From Aureimonas sp. SA4125 (lineage in GTDB: Bacteria > Pseudomonadota > Alphaproteobacteria > Rhizobiales > Rhizobiaceae), in assembly GCF_019973775.1 (NCBI RefSeq), contig NZ_AP025032.1:2666001-2730000 (forward strand): 64,000 nucleotides of DNA, read 5' to 3'. Position numbers and translations under genes: made by a program. Of this stretch, positions 17,407 to 25,222 are shown one piece after another. The notes beneath the pieces were generated by a model. It saw only the letters and a list, made by a program, of their open reading frames with translations, did no database searches and was not told the origin of the DNA. Positions within the stretch are counted from its first letter, which is position 1; each line of letters begins with the position of its first letter.

Positions 17407-18921
17407 TTAGGCAGCGGCCGAGAAGGCGCGATACTGGCTGTAGATCGTCGCATTGGCGGCGATCACGTCCAGCGGGTTGATCATGTCGAGCGGCGCGTAG
17501 ATGTCGACGCGGTTCGGATTGTCGGCATTGCGCCGCAGATCGAGCCGCTGCGCGAACTCGCCGATGTTCTCGAGCACACCGGCCATCTCCGCCGCGGTGG
17601 CGATCATCGTCGCCTTGATATCCTGCGCCGTGGTAATCGCCAGGAGATCGCCGGGATTGCTGTCGGCGATCGCCTTTTGCCCGTGCTCCGCCTGCAGCCG
17701 CGCACGGAAGCGCCGCAGCGCATACATCAGCTGGCCGATCTTCTGGAGATCGCGGAAGGTCGTGTCGACATTGCCGGCGCCATCGGTGCGCTGCATCGTC
17801 ACGAGTTTGTCGATCGCGACCTGACCATCGGAGCGCACGGTGAGCGTCGAGAGGCCCGACCCGATGAACGAGTCGCGGCTGGCATAGTCGTTCACCCACT
17901 TCGTGCGATCGCGCGGCGCGACGACGCCTTCGACCACGAGGCCGGTCTGGTTGCGCGAGACGTTGCCGAGCGCGCCGTCGGACAGCCAGGGTGTCACCCG
18001 GGCCGCCACGGCAGCGACATAGGCCCAGGGCGTGGCACCGTCCGTGCCGCCCGTCAGCCGCGGCAGCACCGTGATGTGCCGCGTGTCAAAGGACAGGCCG
18101 AAGGTCGTCAGCACCGCGGTGGTGCCGGAGCGCTGGGTATAGACATGCCCGTAGGACTGCCGGTTCCACGCCCAGCGCCCGCTGACATCCGAGAGAACGC
18201 TCCGATAGCGATCCATGTTCGCGTCGTCGCCGAAGGGCGAGACGATCCAGTCGAACGGGTCATCGCCCATCGCCGCGAGCGCCGCCGATGTATCCGGCTC
18301 GCCCGTGCCGGCGGTCGTAGTCGCCAGGGTCAGGACGCTGGTGAAGGCATTTCCGGTGGTCAGCGTCGGAATGAAGACATCGATGTCGTTGGCGATCGCG
18401 CCGGCATGGCGGGCCGTCAACGTCACCACGTTCGTCGCGGAGGTCGCGGTGAACGGCAGCGCCGACCTGGTCAGGGCGTTCTGGTACCCGTTGATGGCAG
18501 CGGCAAGGGCGGTGGCAACGGCGGCGGCGGTGTCGCCCGCGCCCATGGTCAGCGCGATCGGCTCGCCGGCGACGGTCAACATGCCGGTACCGCCTGCAGC
18601 GGGGAGCGTACCGACCGTGATGGTGCGCACTTCCGCGACGCCGACGGCCGGTGTGGAGAGCAGCCAGATGTCCTGCGCCGGTGCGTTGCGGCGGGCGGCG
18701 ATCATCATCTCGGCGAGCATCGAGCCCTTGCCGGCGATGGCGATGGCCTCGACGTCGCTGTTGCAGCGGGCCGGCACGCTGTCGACGAGGTCCGCGTCGG
18801 TGTTCTTGTGACCGATCAGGAGCAGTCGCGAGACACTCTCGAACTGCCCCCCGGAGTTGACCTCGAAGGCGATGATGGGCGCCCGGATGTTGCCGGGGAT
18901 GGAGTTGAAGCCGATCGGCAT
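17407..18921 (-). CDS. Contractile tail sheath protein (Mu gpL type)
   Basis: The 504-residue protein starts MPIGFNSIPGNIRAPIIAFEVNSGGQFESVSRLLLIGHKN. It contains TRHITVLPRLTGGTDGATPWAYVAAVAARVTPWLSDGALGNVSRNQTGLVVEGVVAPRDRTKWV, and the C-terminal YPLD-like region QRLDLRRNADNPNRVDIYAPLDMINPLDVIAANATIYSQY. This is the subtilisin-like sheath fold of Mu gpL. It shows the phage was a myovirus. It abuts DUF2635 upstream and the tube downstream. Confidence 0.95.
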   Translation of the reverse strand: MPIGFNSIPGNIRAPIIAFEVNSGGQFESVSRLLLIGHKNTDADLVDSVPARCNSDVEAIAIAGKGSMLAEMMIAARRNAPAQDIWLLSTPAVGVAEVRTITVGTLPAAGGTGMLTVAGEPIALTMGAGDTAAAVATALAAAINGYQNALTRSALPFTATSATNVVTLTARHAGAIANDIDVFIPTLTTGNAFTSVLTLATTTAGTGEPDTSAALAAMGDDPFDWIVSPFGDDANMDRYRSVLSDVSGRWAWNRQSYGHVYTQRSGTTAVLTTFGLSFDTRHITVLPRLTGGTDGATPWAYVAAVAARVTPWLSDGALGNVSRNQTGLVVEGVVAPRDRTKWVNDYASRDSFIGSGLSTLTVRSDGQVAIDKLVTMQRTDGAGNVDTTFRDLQKIGQLMYALRRFRARLQAEHGQKAIADSNPGDLLAITTAQDIKATMIATAAEMAGVLENIGEFAQRLDLRRNADNPNRVDIYAPLDMINPLDVIAANATIYSQYRAFSAAA

Positions 18922-19197
18922 TTACCTGCCTCCTTCGCTCTTGGGAGTGGCGGCGGATGCCGCGGACTTCGGCCCCTCGGCCGTGGGAGAAGAGACGGCG
19001 TGCTTGCCAGCCTCGGCCTCGGGGTCGGGGTCCGGCTTGATCAGCTTGACGCTGCCGTCCGCGATCAGCCGGGCGTGGTAGGGGTTCAGCGAATCGAGGG
19101 CCTCGCCCTCCGTCTCGCCCGAGAAGAAGACGCCCGGGCCGCGCTCGGGCATGGGAATGCGGTCGCCCTTGCGGGCGAGCCGGTATCTGTCGGTCAT
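18922..19197 (-). CDS. DUF2635-family tail protein
   Basis: The 91-residue product starts MTDRYRLARKGDRIPMPERGPGVFFSGETEGEALDSLNPYHARLIADGSV. This matches DUF2635 (the Mu gp38 position), which always lies just before the sheath. The last about 35 residues are acidic and alanine-rich and likely disordered. The stop touches the sheath start. I chose ATG at 19197 because the family motif begins directly there. Function is unknown. Confidence 0.82.
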   Translation of the reverse strand: MTDRYRLARKGDRIPMPERGPGVFFSGETEGEALDSLNPYHARLIADGSVKLIKPDPDPEAEAGKHAVSSPTAEGPKSAASAATPKSEGGR

Positions 19198-19223
19198 GTC
19201 GAAATCTCCGGGGTGTCGGGAAG

Positions 19224-19940
19224 TCAGAGAGCCGAGCCTTCCGGCCCGTCGATGGCGGGATTGCCGCGAGTCGAGAAGACGATGGCATCGAGCGCATCGC
19301 GATCGGTCGCGAGGAAGGCCGCGTGCAGCGCCAGAAGCTTGGCCTTGGCGTAGGAGCCCGCCGGCAGCGCCTGCATCAGCCGCTGGATCGGTTGCGGCAG
19401 CCCGGCCGCATCGGTGAATTCGTCGTCGGCGATCGTGCAGGAGAATCGCATCGTGTTGCGCATCCACCGCAGACCCATGTCCGGCAGGGCGAAGGAATCG
19501 ATCCTGACCTCGTCGACACTCTTCACGATGCGACGGAAGGCGGCGGACGTTGGCCCACGAACAAGCGTTTGCTTCACCTGGCTGCACAGCGCGCCGAGAA
19601 CGAGGCGCGCCACCGGATCGGTAGTAGCCATCGCATCGGCATAGGGATCGCCCTCGCCGGTGATGCCCACCGAGAGATCGCAGACCACCGTCAGCGTCGC
19701 CGAGGCGAAACCGATCGTCGATGTCGCGCCATCGCCGCGCCGGACGCTCCGGCTGTCGTCGGTGTAGACTGCGATCGACGGCGTGAAGTCAACGCCGTCG
19801 ATCAGATCCTCGTAGCGGATCGCCTGGCTGTCGAAGACCTTGTCCCGCGCCATGGTCGGGAACGGGCCTCCGGCAAGGATCGCCGCCGTCGGCGACAGCG
19901 CCTCGACGGAAGCCAGTCGCATCGCCTCTGCTGCCAGCAT
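19224..19940 (-). CDS. Phage neck/tail-completion-region protein, function unassigned
   Basis: The 238-residue protein begins MLAAEAMRLASVEALSPTAAILAGGPFPTMARDKVFDSQAIRYEDL and carries FTPSIAVYTDDSRSVRRGDG...ATLTVVCDLSV. It resembles tail-terminator-like proteins that span the head-tail junction, where a conserved strand pair carries xxFPAIxVYTD. Its place between the joining protein and DUF2635/sheath supports a tail terminator role. This is inference. Confidence 0.62.
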   Translation of the reverse strand: MLAAEAMRLASVEALSPTAAILAGGPFPTMARDKVFDSQAIRYEDLIDGVDFTPSIAVYTDDSRSVRRGDGATSTIGFASATLTVVCDLSVGITGEGDPYADAMATTDPVARLVLGALCSQVKQTLVRGPTSAAFRRIVKSVDEVRIDSFALPDMGLRWMRNTMRFSCTIADDEFTDAAGLPQPIQRLMQALPAGSYAKAKLLALHAAFLATDRDALDAIVFSTRGNPAIDGPEGSAL

Positions 19941-19952
19941 GGATCGCCCCGC

Positions 19953-20351
19953 TTATCGGCCCCGATTGACCCAGAACACTTTTCGCCCGGTGCCGTCTTC
20001 GGCGACGAGCGCCACTGTGTAGGCGACGCCGTCCTTTTCTCGCACGAGCCGGTCGCCGGGCCGCGGCATCCACGGCCAGTCCACCGTCGATGCCGAGATG
20101 CAGACCTGCGTCACATGCCGCGGCGCGACGTCGTCGGGCGACCACCGGGACGATTGCCCCATGGCATTGATCGCCTCGCCGAAGTCGATCGACCCCTTGA
20201 ACGGGAAGGCCGCATTCGCGCCCTCGGCCACCGGCGGTGCATTGACCGACCGACCCGACGGACGATGAAAGTCCGTCGCGGTGAAAGCCTCCGTGTCGAA
20301 GAAGGCGGCGGTCGTCCGGTCGACCTGCGCCAGCATGTCGTCCCAGGACAT
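19953..20351 (-). CDS. Head-tail joining-type protein
   Basis: This 132-residue protein starts MSWDDMLAQVDRTTAAFFDTEAFTATDFHRPSGRSVNAPP and ends in a small beta-barrel-like segment (PRPGDRLVREKDGVAYTVALVAEDGTGRKVFWVN). That architecture (a head-closure barrel with GDxxxxxGxxYxV) recalls the lambda gpFII/ATP-binding-sugar-like head-tail joiner family. It lies after the capsid gene and before the neck/tail genes. The call depends on position and the C-terminal motif. Confidence 0.68.
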   Translation of the reverse strand: MSWDDMLAQVDRTTAAFFDTEAFTATDFHRPSGRSVNAPPVAEGANAAFPFKGSIDFGEAINAMGQSSRWSPDDVAPRHVTQVCISASTVDWPWMPRPGDRLVREKDGVAYTVALVAEDGTGRKVFWVNRGR

Positions 20352-20364
20352 GGCCGCCGCCCCC

Positions 20365-20529
20365 TCAGCTCTTCTTGGACACGGGCTCGGCCTTGGCCTT
20401 CTCCGCCTTCGGCTTGTCGCCCTCGTTGACGGTGACGCCCGTCTGAACCGCCTCGACCTCGGGCTTGGCGAACTGCCCGGCCTTCAGGAACTTGCCGTTG
20501 TAGAATCCGGCTTCGGTCACGATGCCCAT
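20365..20529 (-). CDS. Small lysine-rich hypothetical phage head protein
   Basis: The 54-residue ORF starts MGIVTEAGFYNGKFLKAGQFAKPEVEA and has a charged low-complexity tail (EGDKPKAEKAKAEPVSKKS). Its start lies one base beyond the capsid stop, and the next gene follows 13 bp later, so it fits the operon. Composition is protein-like rather than shadow-like. Family unknown. Confidence 0.65.
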   Translation of the reverse strand: MGIVTEAGFYNGKFLKAGQFAKPEVEAVQTGVTVNEGDKPKAEKAKAEPVSKKS

Positions 20530-20530
20530 G

Positions 20531-21556
20531 TTACACTGCCTTTCCACGGAGGAGCATCTCCGGGCGCGTCGCGATGAACAGCGGGTAGCTGTAGATCTCG
20601 ACCCGGTCCCAGGCTTCACGGCCGGACGTATCGGCGAGGATGAGGCCGTAATATTCGCGCGCCCGCTGGTTGAGATACGGCTTGAACTCGTTCGCCGGCG
20701 AGAAGCCGACCTTGAACGCACCGCGCATGCCCACGGGGAAGAACCGGGCCTTGTCCGTGGCGATCGCGATGGTCGAGCCGTCGTCGGTGCCGCGGTAGTT
20801 GATGAAGGTGATGCCTTCGAAGTCGATCGCCGAGAACCCTTCGATCCCTTCCAGGGTCGATGCCCTCTCGGTGCCGAGACGGGTCTCCTTGTAAACCGGA
20901 TGATTCACCAGCATGTCGAAAAAGGTGTCGCCGACCAGCGCCGCGATACGGGCGCCAGGGTTCCACGCGCCCTTGGCCGCAAGCTGCATGGCGCGCTTCA
21001 CGTCGCGACATTTCTTGCGAATGTCCGTGGTGGGGACGTCGAGTTCGAAGTCGATCTCGGCGGGTTCGGAGATCCCCCATTCCGCATACCAGTCGATCAG
21101 GGTCGACCCGTTGGCGTCGAGAACCTTGCCCTGCACGGCACCGAAGCGCATGTGCTCCCAGGTCAGCTCGAGGTCGCCCATGATCTGAGCGGTCCGGTCG
21201 GTGACCTCCTGCGTCACGTCACGCGTCTGGACATCGAACGGAAGCGCGGCGACGCCAGCGAGTTCCGCCGAGTAGATCGTGCTGCCCTTGGCCAGACGAG
21301 AGGTGTTGAAGGGCCGCACTTTCGCGCCCTCGGGAATCAGTTCCTCCGGCGGGGCGCCCAGTTCCGATGTCGGGATCAGCGTCAGTGTCCGGTCGCGATC
21401 GGCGATGACGATGGTGCGCGAGCGGGAATAGATCGGCTCGAAGATCCCCATCGCGCCGAGCATCTGCGGCTGGAAATCGACCCGCTCGACGACATCCTCC
21501 TGGAAGTCGACGAGACCCCAGGCATTGCCGGTGAAAACGTCTGTGACAAGTGCCAT
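20531..21556 (-). CDS. Major capsid protein (lambda gpE family)
   Basis: The 341-residue length and pattern fit the lambda gpE (Phage_cap_E) family. The N-terminal helix (LVDFQEDVVERVDFQPQMLGAMGIFEPIYSRSRTIVIADRDRTLTLIPTSELGAPPEELIPEGAKVRPFNTSRLAKGSTIYSAELAGV) and the central IMGDLELTWEHMRFGAVQGKVLDANGS are characteristic. The spine DTFFDMLVNHPVYKETRLGT and the C-terminal YYGLILADTSGREAWDRVEIYSYPLFIATRPEMLLRG also fit. It follows the decoration gene as in lambda D-E. Confidence 0.95.
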   Translation of the reverse strand: MALVTDVFTGNAWGLVDFQEDVVERVDFQPQMLGAMGIFEPIYSRSRTIVIADRDRTLTLIPTSELGAPPEELIPEGAKVRPFNTSRLAKGSTIYSAELAGVAALPFDVQTRDVTQEVTDRTAQIMGDLELTWEHMRFGAVQGKVLDANGSTLIDWYAEWGISEPAEIDFELDVPTTDIRKKCRDVKRAMQLAAKGAWNPGARIAALVGDTFFDMLVNHPVYKETRLGTERASTLEGIEGFSAIDFEGITFINYRGTDDGSTIAIATDKARFFPVGMRGAFKVGFSPANEFKPYLNQRAREYYGLILADTSGREAWDRVEIYSYPLFIATRPEMLLRGKAV

Positions 21557-21570
21557 GAACTCAGCCCTCC

Positions 21571-22197
21571 TTAGCGGCCGATGATGCCGGCGGCGGCCAG
21601 GGAGGCGAGTGCGGCGGTCTTCTGGGGGTCGGTCGCGTCATCCGCGAAGCCGAGAACGTCGGCATGGACTTCGGCATCGCGCACGGTGGCGGTGCGGCGG
21701 ACATCGGCGCTCGTCGCGTCGCAGCCCTCAAAGAGGATGGCCGATGCTGGCCTCGTGGCGTCATAGGGCACGTATTCGCCCGAACCCGCCGCCACGGTAA
21801 CCGAAAAGGAATCGCCCGCGACCATCGGCGTGCCGCCGGCGGTGATCGTAAAGCCGAGGTCGTCGGCATAGGCGACTCCGGTCGTGCCCGATTTCAGCTT
21901 GAACCCGTCCGGGTCGACGACGTCGAACTTCGTCGCAGCAGTAAACTCGACACGGTACGTGCCGGTCTTGACGCCCGTCCCGGTGGTCACCGCCGACATC
22001 GTGGCGTTGCCGGTATTGCCGCCGGTAGCCGTCGCAGTGGCTGCCCCGGAGGAAAGCTTGGAGAGCACGCGGCCCGCCTTCAGCACGCCGGAGCCGCTGG
22101 CGATGACGATCTGCTCGCGCGAGCGATACATGCCGTGCGCTTCGGAAACGAGGTAGTGCCCCGCCCCGGAGAACCGGTCTTCGGTCAGAATGGCCAT
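21571..22197 (-). CDS. Head decoration protein (gpD-like) with inserted extra domain
   Basis: The 208-residue product begins MAILTEDRFSGAGHYLVSEAHGMYRSREQIVIASGSGVLKAGRVL, as in the gpD family. It ends DATRPASAILFEGCDATSADVRRTATVRDAEVHADVL, also gpD-like. Between them is an about 80-residue glycine/threonine-rich beta segment (GGNTGNATMSAVTTGTGVKTGTYRVEFTAATKFDVVDPDG...FTITAGGTPMVAGDSFSVTVAAGSGEY). This pattern recurs in phage decoration proteins with surface extensions. Lambda gpD is only about 110 residues. It would stabilise the capsid. Confidence 0.88.
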   Translation of the reverse strand: MAILTEDRFSGAGHYLVSEAHGMYRSREQIVIASGSGVLKAGRVLSKLSSGAATATATGGNTGNATMSAVTTGTGVKTGTYRVEFTAATKFDVVDPDGFKLKSGTTGVAYADDLGFTITAGGTPMVAGDSFSVTVAAGSGEYVPYDATRPASAILFEGCDATSADVRRTATVRDAEVHADVLGFADDATDPQKTAALASLAAAGIIGR

Positions 22198-22210
22198 GGG
22201 AAATCCCTCC

Positions 22211-23257
22211 TCAGCGGCGCTTGTTGGTGCGGGCGACCGCGGCGGTGAGGATCGACTTGTCGCCCTTCGCCGTGGCCTTGCCGCCGTTGACGTTCAGCCC
22301 TTCGCCGTTGAGGCGTCGGTTCTGATGATCGAGAGCCGGGTCCGGCTCGGCCGACGCGGCCGCCTTGGGCGATGCCGCCAGCGTGGCCTTGGCGTCATCG
22401 ACGCTTTCGCCCTTGGCGTAGAGGTGCTCCGCGAGTGCCGTGCGGCCATCGGCCTCCGGCAGCGCCATGATGGCGGCGCGCCGCTCGCGGTCAGCCTTGA
22501 CGGCATCGAGCGAGGCAGTCGACAGATTGGCCTTCAAGGTGGCGTTCTCGGCGGCCAACTGGTCCGCCCGATCTTTATCCGTCATGGATGGCTCCTGTGT
22601 TTGACGGGGTTGCACGGCGGACTTTGCCGCTGCCATGGCATCGGTCAGACGCCAATTCTTCTTCGCCGCAAGGGCGGTGAGCCGCTTGGGCGCGTGCGCG
22701 TAGACGCGATAGTCGAACGCCGCCACGGCCTGCGATCTGCCGACGGCGACCTTATCGGCGAATCCAGCCGCCAACGCCTCCTCGGGCGAATACCAGCTCT
22801 CCGCTTTCATGATCTCCCGGCACTCGTCGGCGTCCTTGCCGGACTTGGTCGCATAGACGCGCGAGTACGAGACGGCCATCGCCTCGAGGCCTTCGATCGT
22901 CTTCGCATGATCCGACGAAGTGCCCATCGTGAAAGCCGACGGATCATGGATCATGAGAATCGATCCGCCGGACATCTCGACGGTGTCGCCGGCCATCGTG
23001 ATCAGCGACGCGGCCGATGCGGCGATGCCGTCCACGACGATATCGGTCTTCCCAGCCCGCCTGGACAGCAGGGCATGGATGGCCGCGCCCTCGGTGGCGA
23101 ACCCGCCGCCGCTGTTTAGATAGACCGTCAGGTCGGCATCTTCTTCGACCTGCGCGAGAGCGAGAAGCACGTCGCCTGCAGTGAATCCGTCGCCAAAATA
23201 GTCGTCGCCGACGAAGCCGGTCAGCGTCAGCTTCCCGCCGTCAAGAATTGCAGCCAT
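22211..23257 (-). CDS. ClpP/S49-type head maturation protease fused to scaffold
   Basis: Residues 1-190 have a ClpP/S49-type fold. LTVYLNSGGGFATEGAAIHALL and IVVDGIAASAASLITMAGDTVEMSGGSILMIHDPSAFTMG contain the nucleophile serine in GIAASAAS and a histidine in MIHDP. Residues 215-348 are charged and helical (DKDRADQLAAENATLKANL...), typical of the scaffold part cleaved on maturation (lambda C/Nu3 arrangement). It sits between gpW and the decoration protein. It would process the procapsid. Confidence 0.92.
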   Translation of the reverse strand: MAAILDGGKLTLTGFVGDDYFGDGFTAGDVLLALAQVEEDADLTVYLNSGGGFATEGAAIHALLSRRAGKTDIVVDGIAASAASLITMAGDTVEMSGGSILMIHDPSAFTMGTSSDHAKTIEGLEAMAVSYSRVYATKSGKDADECREIMKAESWYSPEEALAAGFADKVAVGRSQAVAAFDYRVYAHAPKRLTALAAKKNWRLTDAMAAAKSAVQPRQTQEPSMTDKDRADQLAAENATLKANLSTASLDAVKADRERRAAIMALPEADGRTALAEHLYAKGESVDDAKATLAASPKAAASAEPDPALDHQNRRLNGEGLNVNGGKATAKGDKSILTAAVARTNKRR

Positions 23258-23267
23258 GTCCTGAACC

Positions 23268-23567
23268 TCAGTAGGGGCGCGAGCGCGCCGCGATGGCGAA
23301 CCGGGTCCGCCGTTTGACCCCGCCGTTCGTCAGCGCCTCGCATTCGGCCTTGGCCTCGTCGAGCAGATCGTCGAGATCAGCGGGCTTTGACCCGGCGGAG
23401 AACTTGGTCCGGCGCGTCGTCAACGGGGACCGTATCTCGATCTCCTCGACCGCGCCGCCGGTGGCGAGACGCATCCGGTAGGCATAGAGCGCCAGGTACC
23501 GGGCACAGGGATCGCTGACGTCGACCGGCTGCCCGCCGATGACGACGATGTTCGGCGTTTCGCTCAT
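23268..23567 (-). CDS. Head-tail joining protein gpW family
   Basis: The 99-residue protein starts MSETPNIVVIGGQPVDVSDPCARYLALYAYRMRLATGGAVEEIEIRSPLTTRRTKFSAGSKPADLDDLLDEAKAECEAL. Its length and alpha-beta-hairpin-alpha layout fit lambda gpW, a small protein added at the portal vertex to retain DNA. ATG at 23567 overlaps the portal stop by 4 bp. In lambda, W lies between TerL and portal; here it follows the portal gene. Confidence 0.75.
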   Translation of the reverse strand: MSETPNIVVIGGQPVDVSDPCARYLALYAYRMRLATGGAVEEIEIRSPLTTRRTKFSAGSKPADLDDLLDEAKAECEALTNGGVKRRTRFAIAARSRPY

Positions 23568-25213
23568 GCTGCCACCGGCGTCCGGTTGCCTTCGGCCGCG
23601 GCGCCTTGCGGCCCTGCCCCGCCTCCGGTCTTTCGGCCGAACGGGATCGGCATGTCCGCGACCTTGAACGCCGCAATCTCCGCGGCGATCTGCGTCTGGA
23701 CTTCCTGCGGATTCTTGCCGAGCGCCATGCACTCGTCGGCAACGGAAGAGAGCATCAGCTCCAGCCGCTTTTCCGCCGCGAGCATGTCCTTGTACGGATC
23801 GGCGCTGGGCTTCTCCGGCCCCTGGAACTCTGCCTGGAACACACTCTCCTTGTCGCGAAGGAACGCCTGCGGCCCGCCCTTGAACGGAATGCGCCGCTCG
23901 ACGATCTCCTCCTCCAGCCAGCGCTCGTAGATCGGCTGGGCGAAGGGCGCGACGATCCGCGACCGCCGCCGCATCACCACCGGCCAGATGCAGGCCATCG
24001 ACATCCGGACGCTCGAATAGTTCGCGTTCGAATGGTCGCCGGTGAAGCTCTCGAAGGTGATGCCGAGGCAACGCGCCATCTCGCGCTGAAGGTTCTGGGA
24101 GAATGGCAGGTAGTTCCCGCCCGGCGTCTCTGCCGTATGGAACTTGAGCTCCTCGCCAGGTCCCGTGTGCGCAATCCGCGCTGTCTCGGAGAGATTGATT
24201 CCGCCGGTCTTTAGTGCGTCGATCCGCTGGCCCCAGACGTCGATCAGGTCCTGGGCAAGCTCGCTGACACCTTCGAGCCCGGCAAAATCGCCAGTGGTGT
24301 CCGCCAGCGTCTGGATGGCTTCGAAGGCTTGGGCGCTGGGTTCCGGGCTGTTGATCGTCGCCGCGAAGATCGTTTGCAGCAGCGCCGTCGCCAGCGTCGC
24401 GTCGGCCAGCTGGTCGGACTGCGCGGCAACCTTCAGCGCCGGCGTCATCGGCGAGATGCCGCGCGGGGCGTTCAGGTTCTCGCCGCGATCCATGACATGG
24501 ATGACATCGACCGCAGGCACGTCCTTGTCGCGCTCGATTCCGTCGGAAGCCTCACGGAAGCGGAAGTACCGCGGACGCCCGTAGCCGTCCTTGATGACGC
24601 CCTGATCGATGCCGTCGAAGGTGCTCGTCGTCCGACGGCATCGATGCGGCGCGACCAGCGAGACCTTGATTCCCGTCGTGACGCCGAGCTGCCGGCGCTG
24701 CCCCGCCGTGAAAAAGTCGAGAACCCCGAAAGCCTCGCCATAGGCGAGATAGGACCGCAGGACCCCGTCGAGGATCTCGGAGACCGTCGACACTCCGGCG
24801 AGATCGCACTCCTTCGGGTTCCAAGCCCAGCGCCGCCAGGCCGCCTCGACGTTCCGGCACCAGGCGCTCGCCTCGTCTTCAGAGTACCCGAACTTCGACA
24901 GTTGCGCTCGGCAGTTCAGCTTGAGCTCCTCGCCGATCGTGTCGCACAGAATCTGCACCGCGGCGCCTGCCAGCCAGCCAGAATTGTGCATGAAGTCGAT
25001 CGCCAGAGCGGAAGCACGCTCCGCCGCCTCGTACACGTCGTATTTGGCATCCCGCGTCACTGCCCGGCGCATCGCCAGTATGCCGGTGCGGTCCCCGCGC
25101 AGATACCGGGCCGTCGCCTTCACGGGCGTCAGCGCCGCCGACGAACGCGCATCCGCCGACGGAAACGCAACGCCCCCCGCCTTCACGCGGACACGCGGCT
25201 TCGTCTCGATCAT
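23564..25213 (-). CDS. Portal protein (lambda gpB family)
   Basis: The 549-residue protein shows the lambda-family portal pattern: YEAAERASALAIDFMHNSGWLAGAAVQILCDTIGEELKLNCRA, then IDQGVIKDGYGRPRYFRFRE...VDVIHVMDRGENLNAPRGISPMTPALKVAAQSDQLADATLATALLQTIFAATINSPEP. It also has CLGITFESFTGDHSNANYSSVRMSM, the strongly conserved gpB signature. The last 60 residues hold the crown/wing helices. It forms the dodecameric channel for packaging and lies directly downstream of TerL. Confidence 0.95.
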   Translation of the reverse strand: MIETKPRVRVKAGGVAFPSADARSSAALTPVKATARYLRGDRTGILAMRRAVTRDAKYDVYEAAERASALAIDFMHNSGWLAGAAVQILCDTIGEELKLNCRAQLSKFGYSEDEASAWCRNVEAAWRRWAWNPKECDLAGVSTVSEILDGVLRSYLAYGEAFGVLDFFTAGQRRQLGVTTGIKVSLVAPHRCRRTTSTFDGIDQGVIKDGYGRPRYFRFREASDGIERDKDVPAVDVIHVMDRGENLNAPRGISPMTPALKVAAQSDQLADATLATALLQTIFAATINSPEPSAQAFEAIQTLADTTGDFAGLEGVSELAQDLIDVWGQRIDALKTGGINLSETARIAHTGPGEELKFHTAETPGGNYLPFSQNLQREMARCLGITFESFTGDHSNANYSSVRMSMACIWPVVMRRRSRIVAPFAQPIYERWLEEEIVERRIPFKGGPQAFLRDKESVFQAEFQGPEKPSADPYKDMLAAEKRLELMLSSVADECMALGKNPQEVQTQIAAEIAAFKVADMPIPFGRKTGGGAGPQGAAAEGNRTPVAA

Positions 25214-25222
25214 GTCGATTTC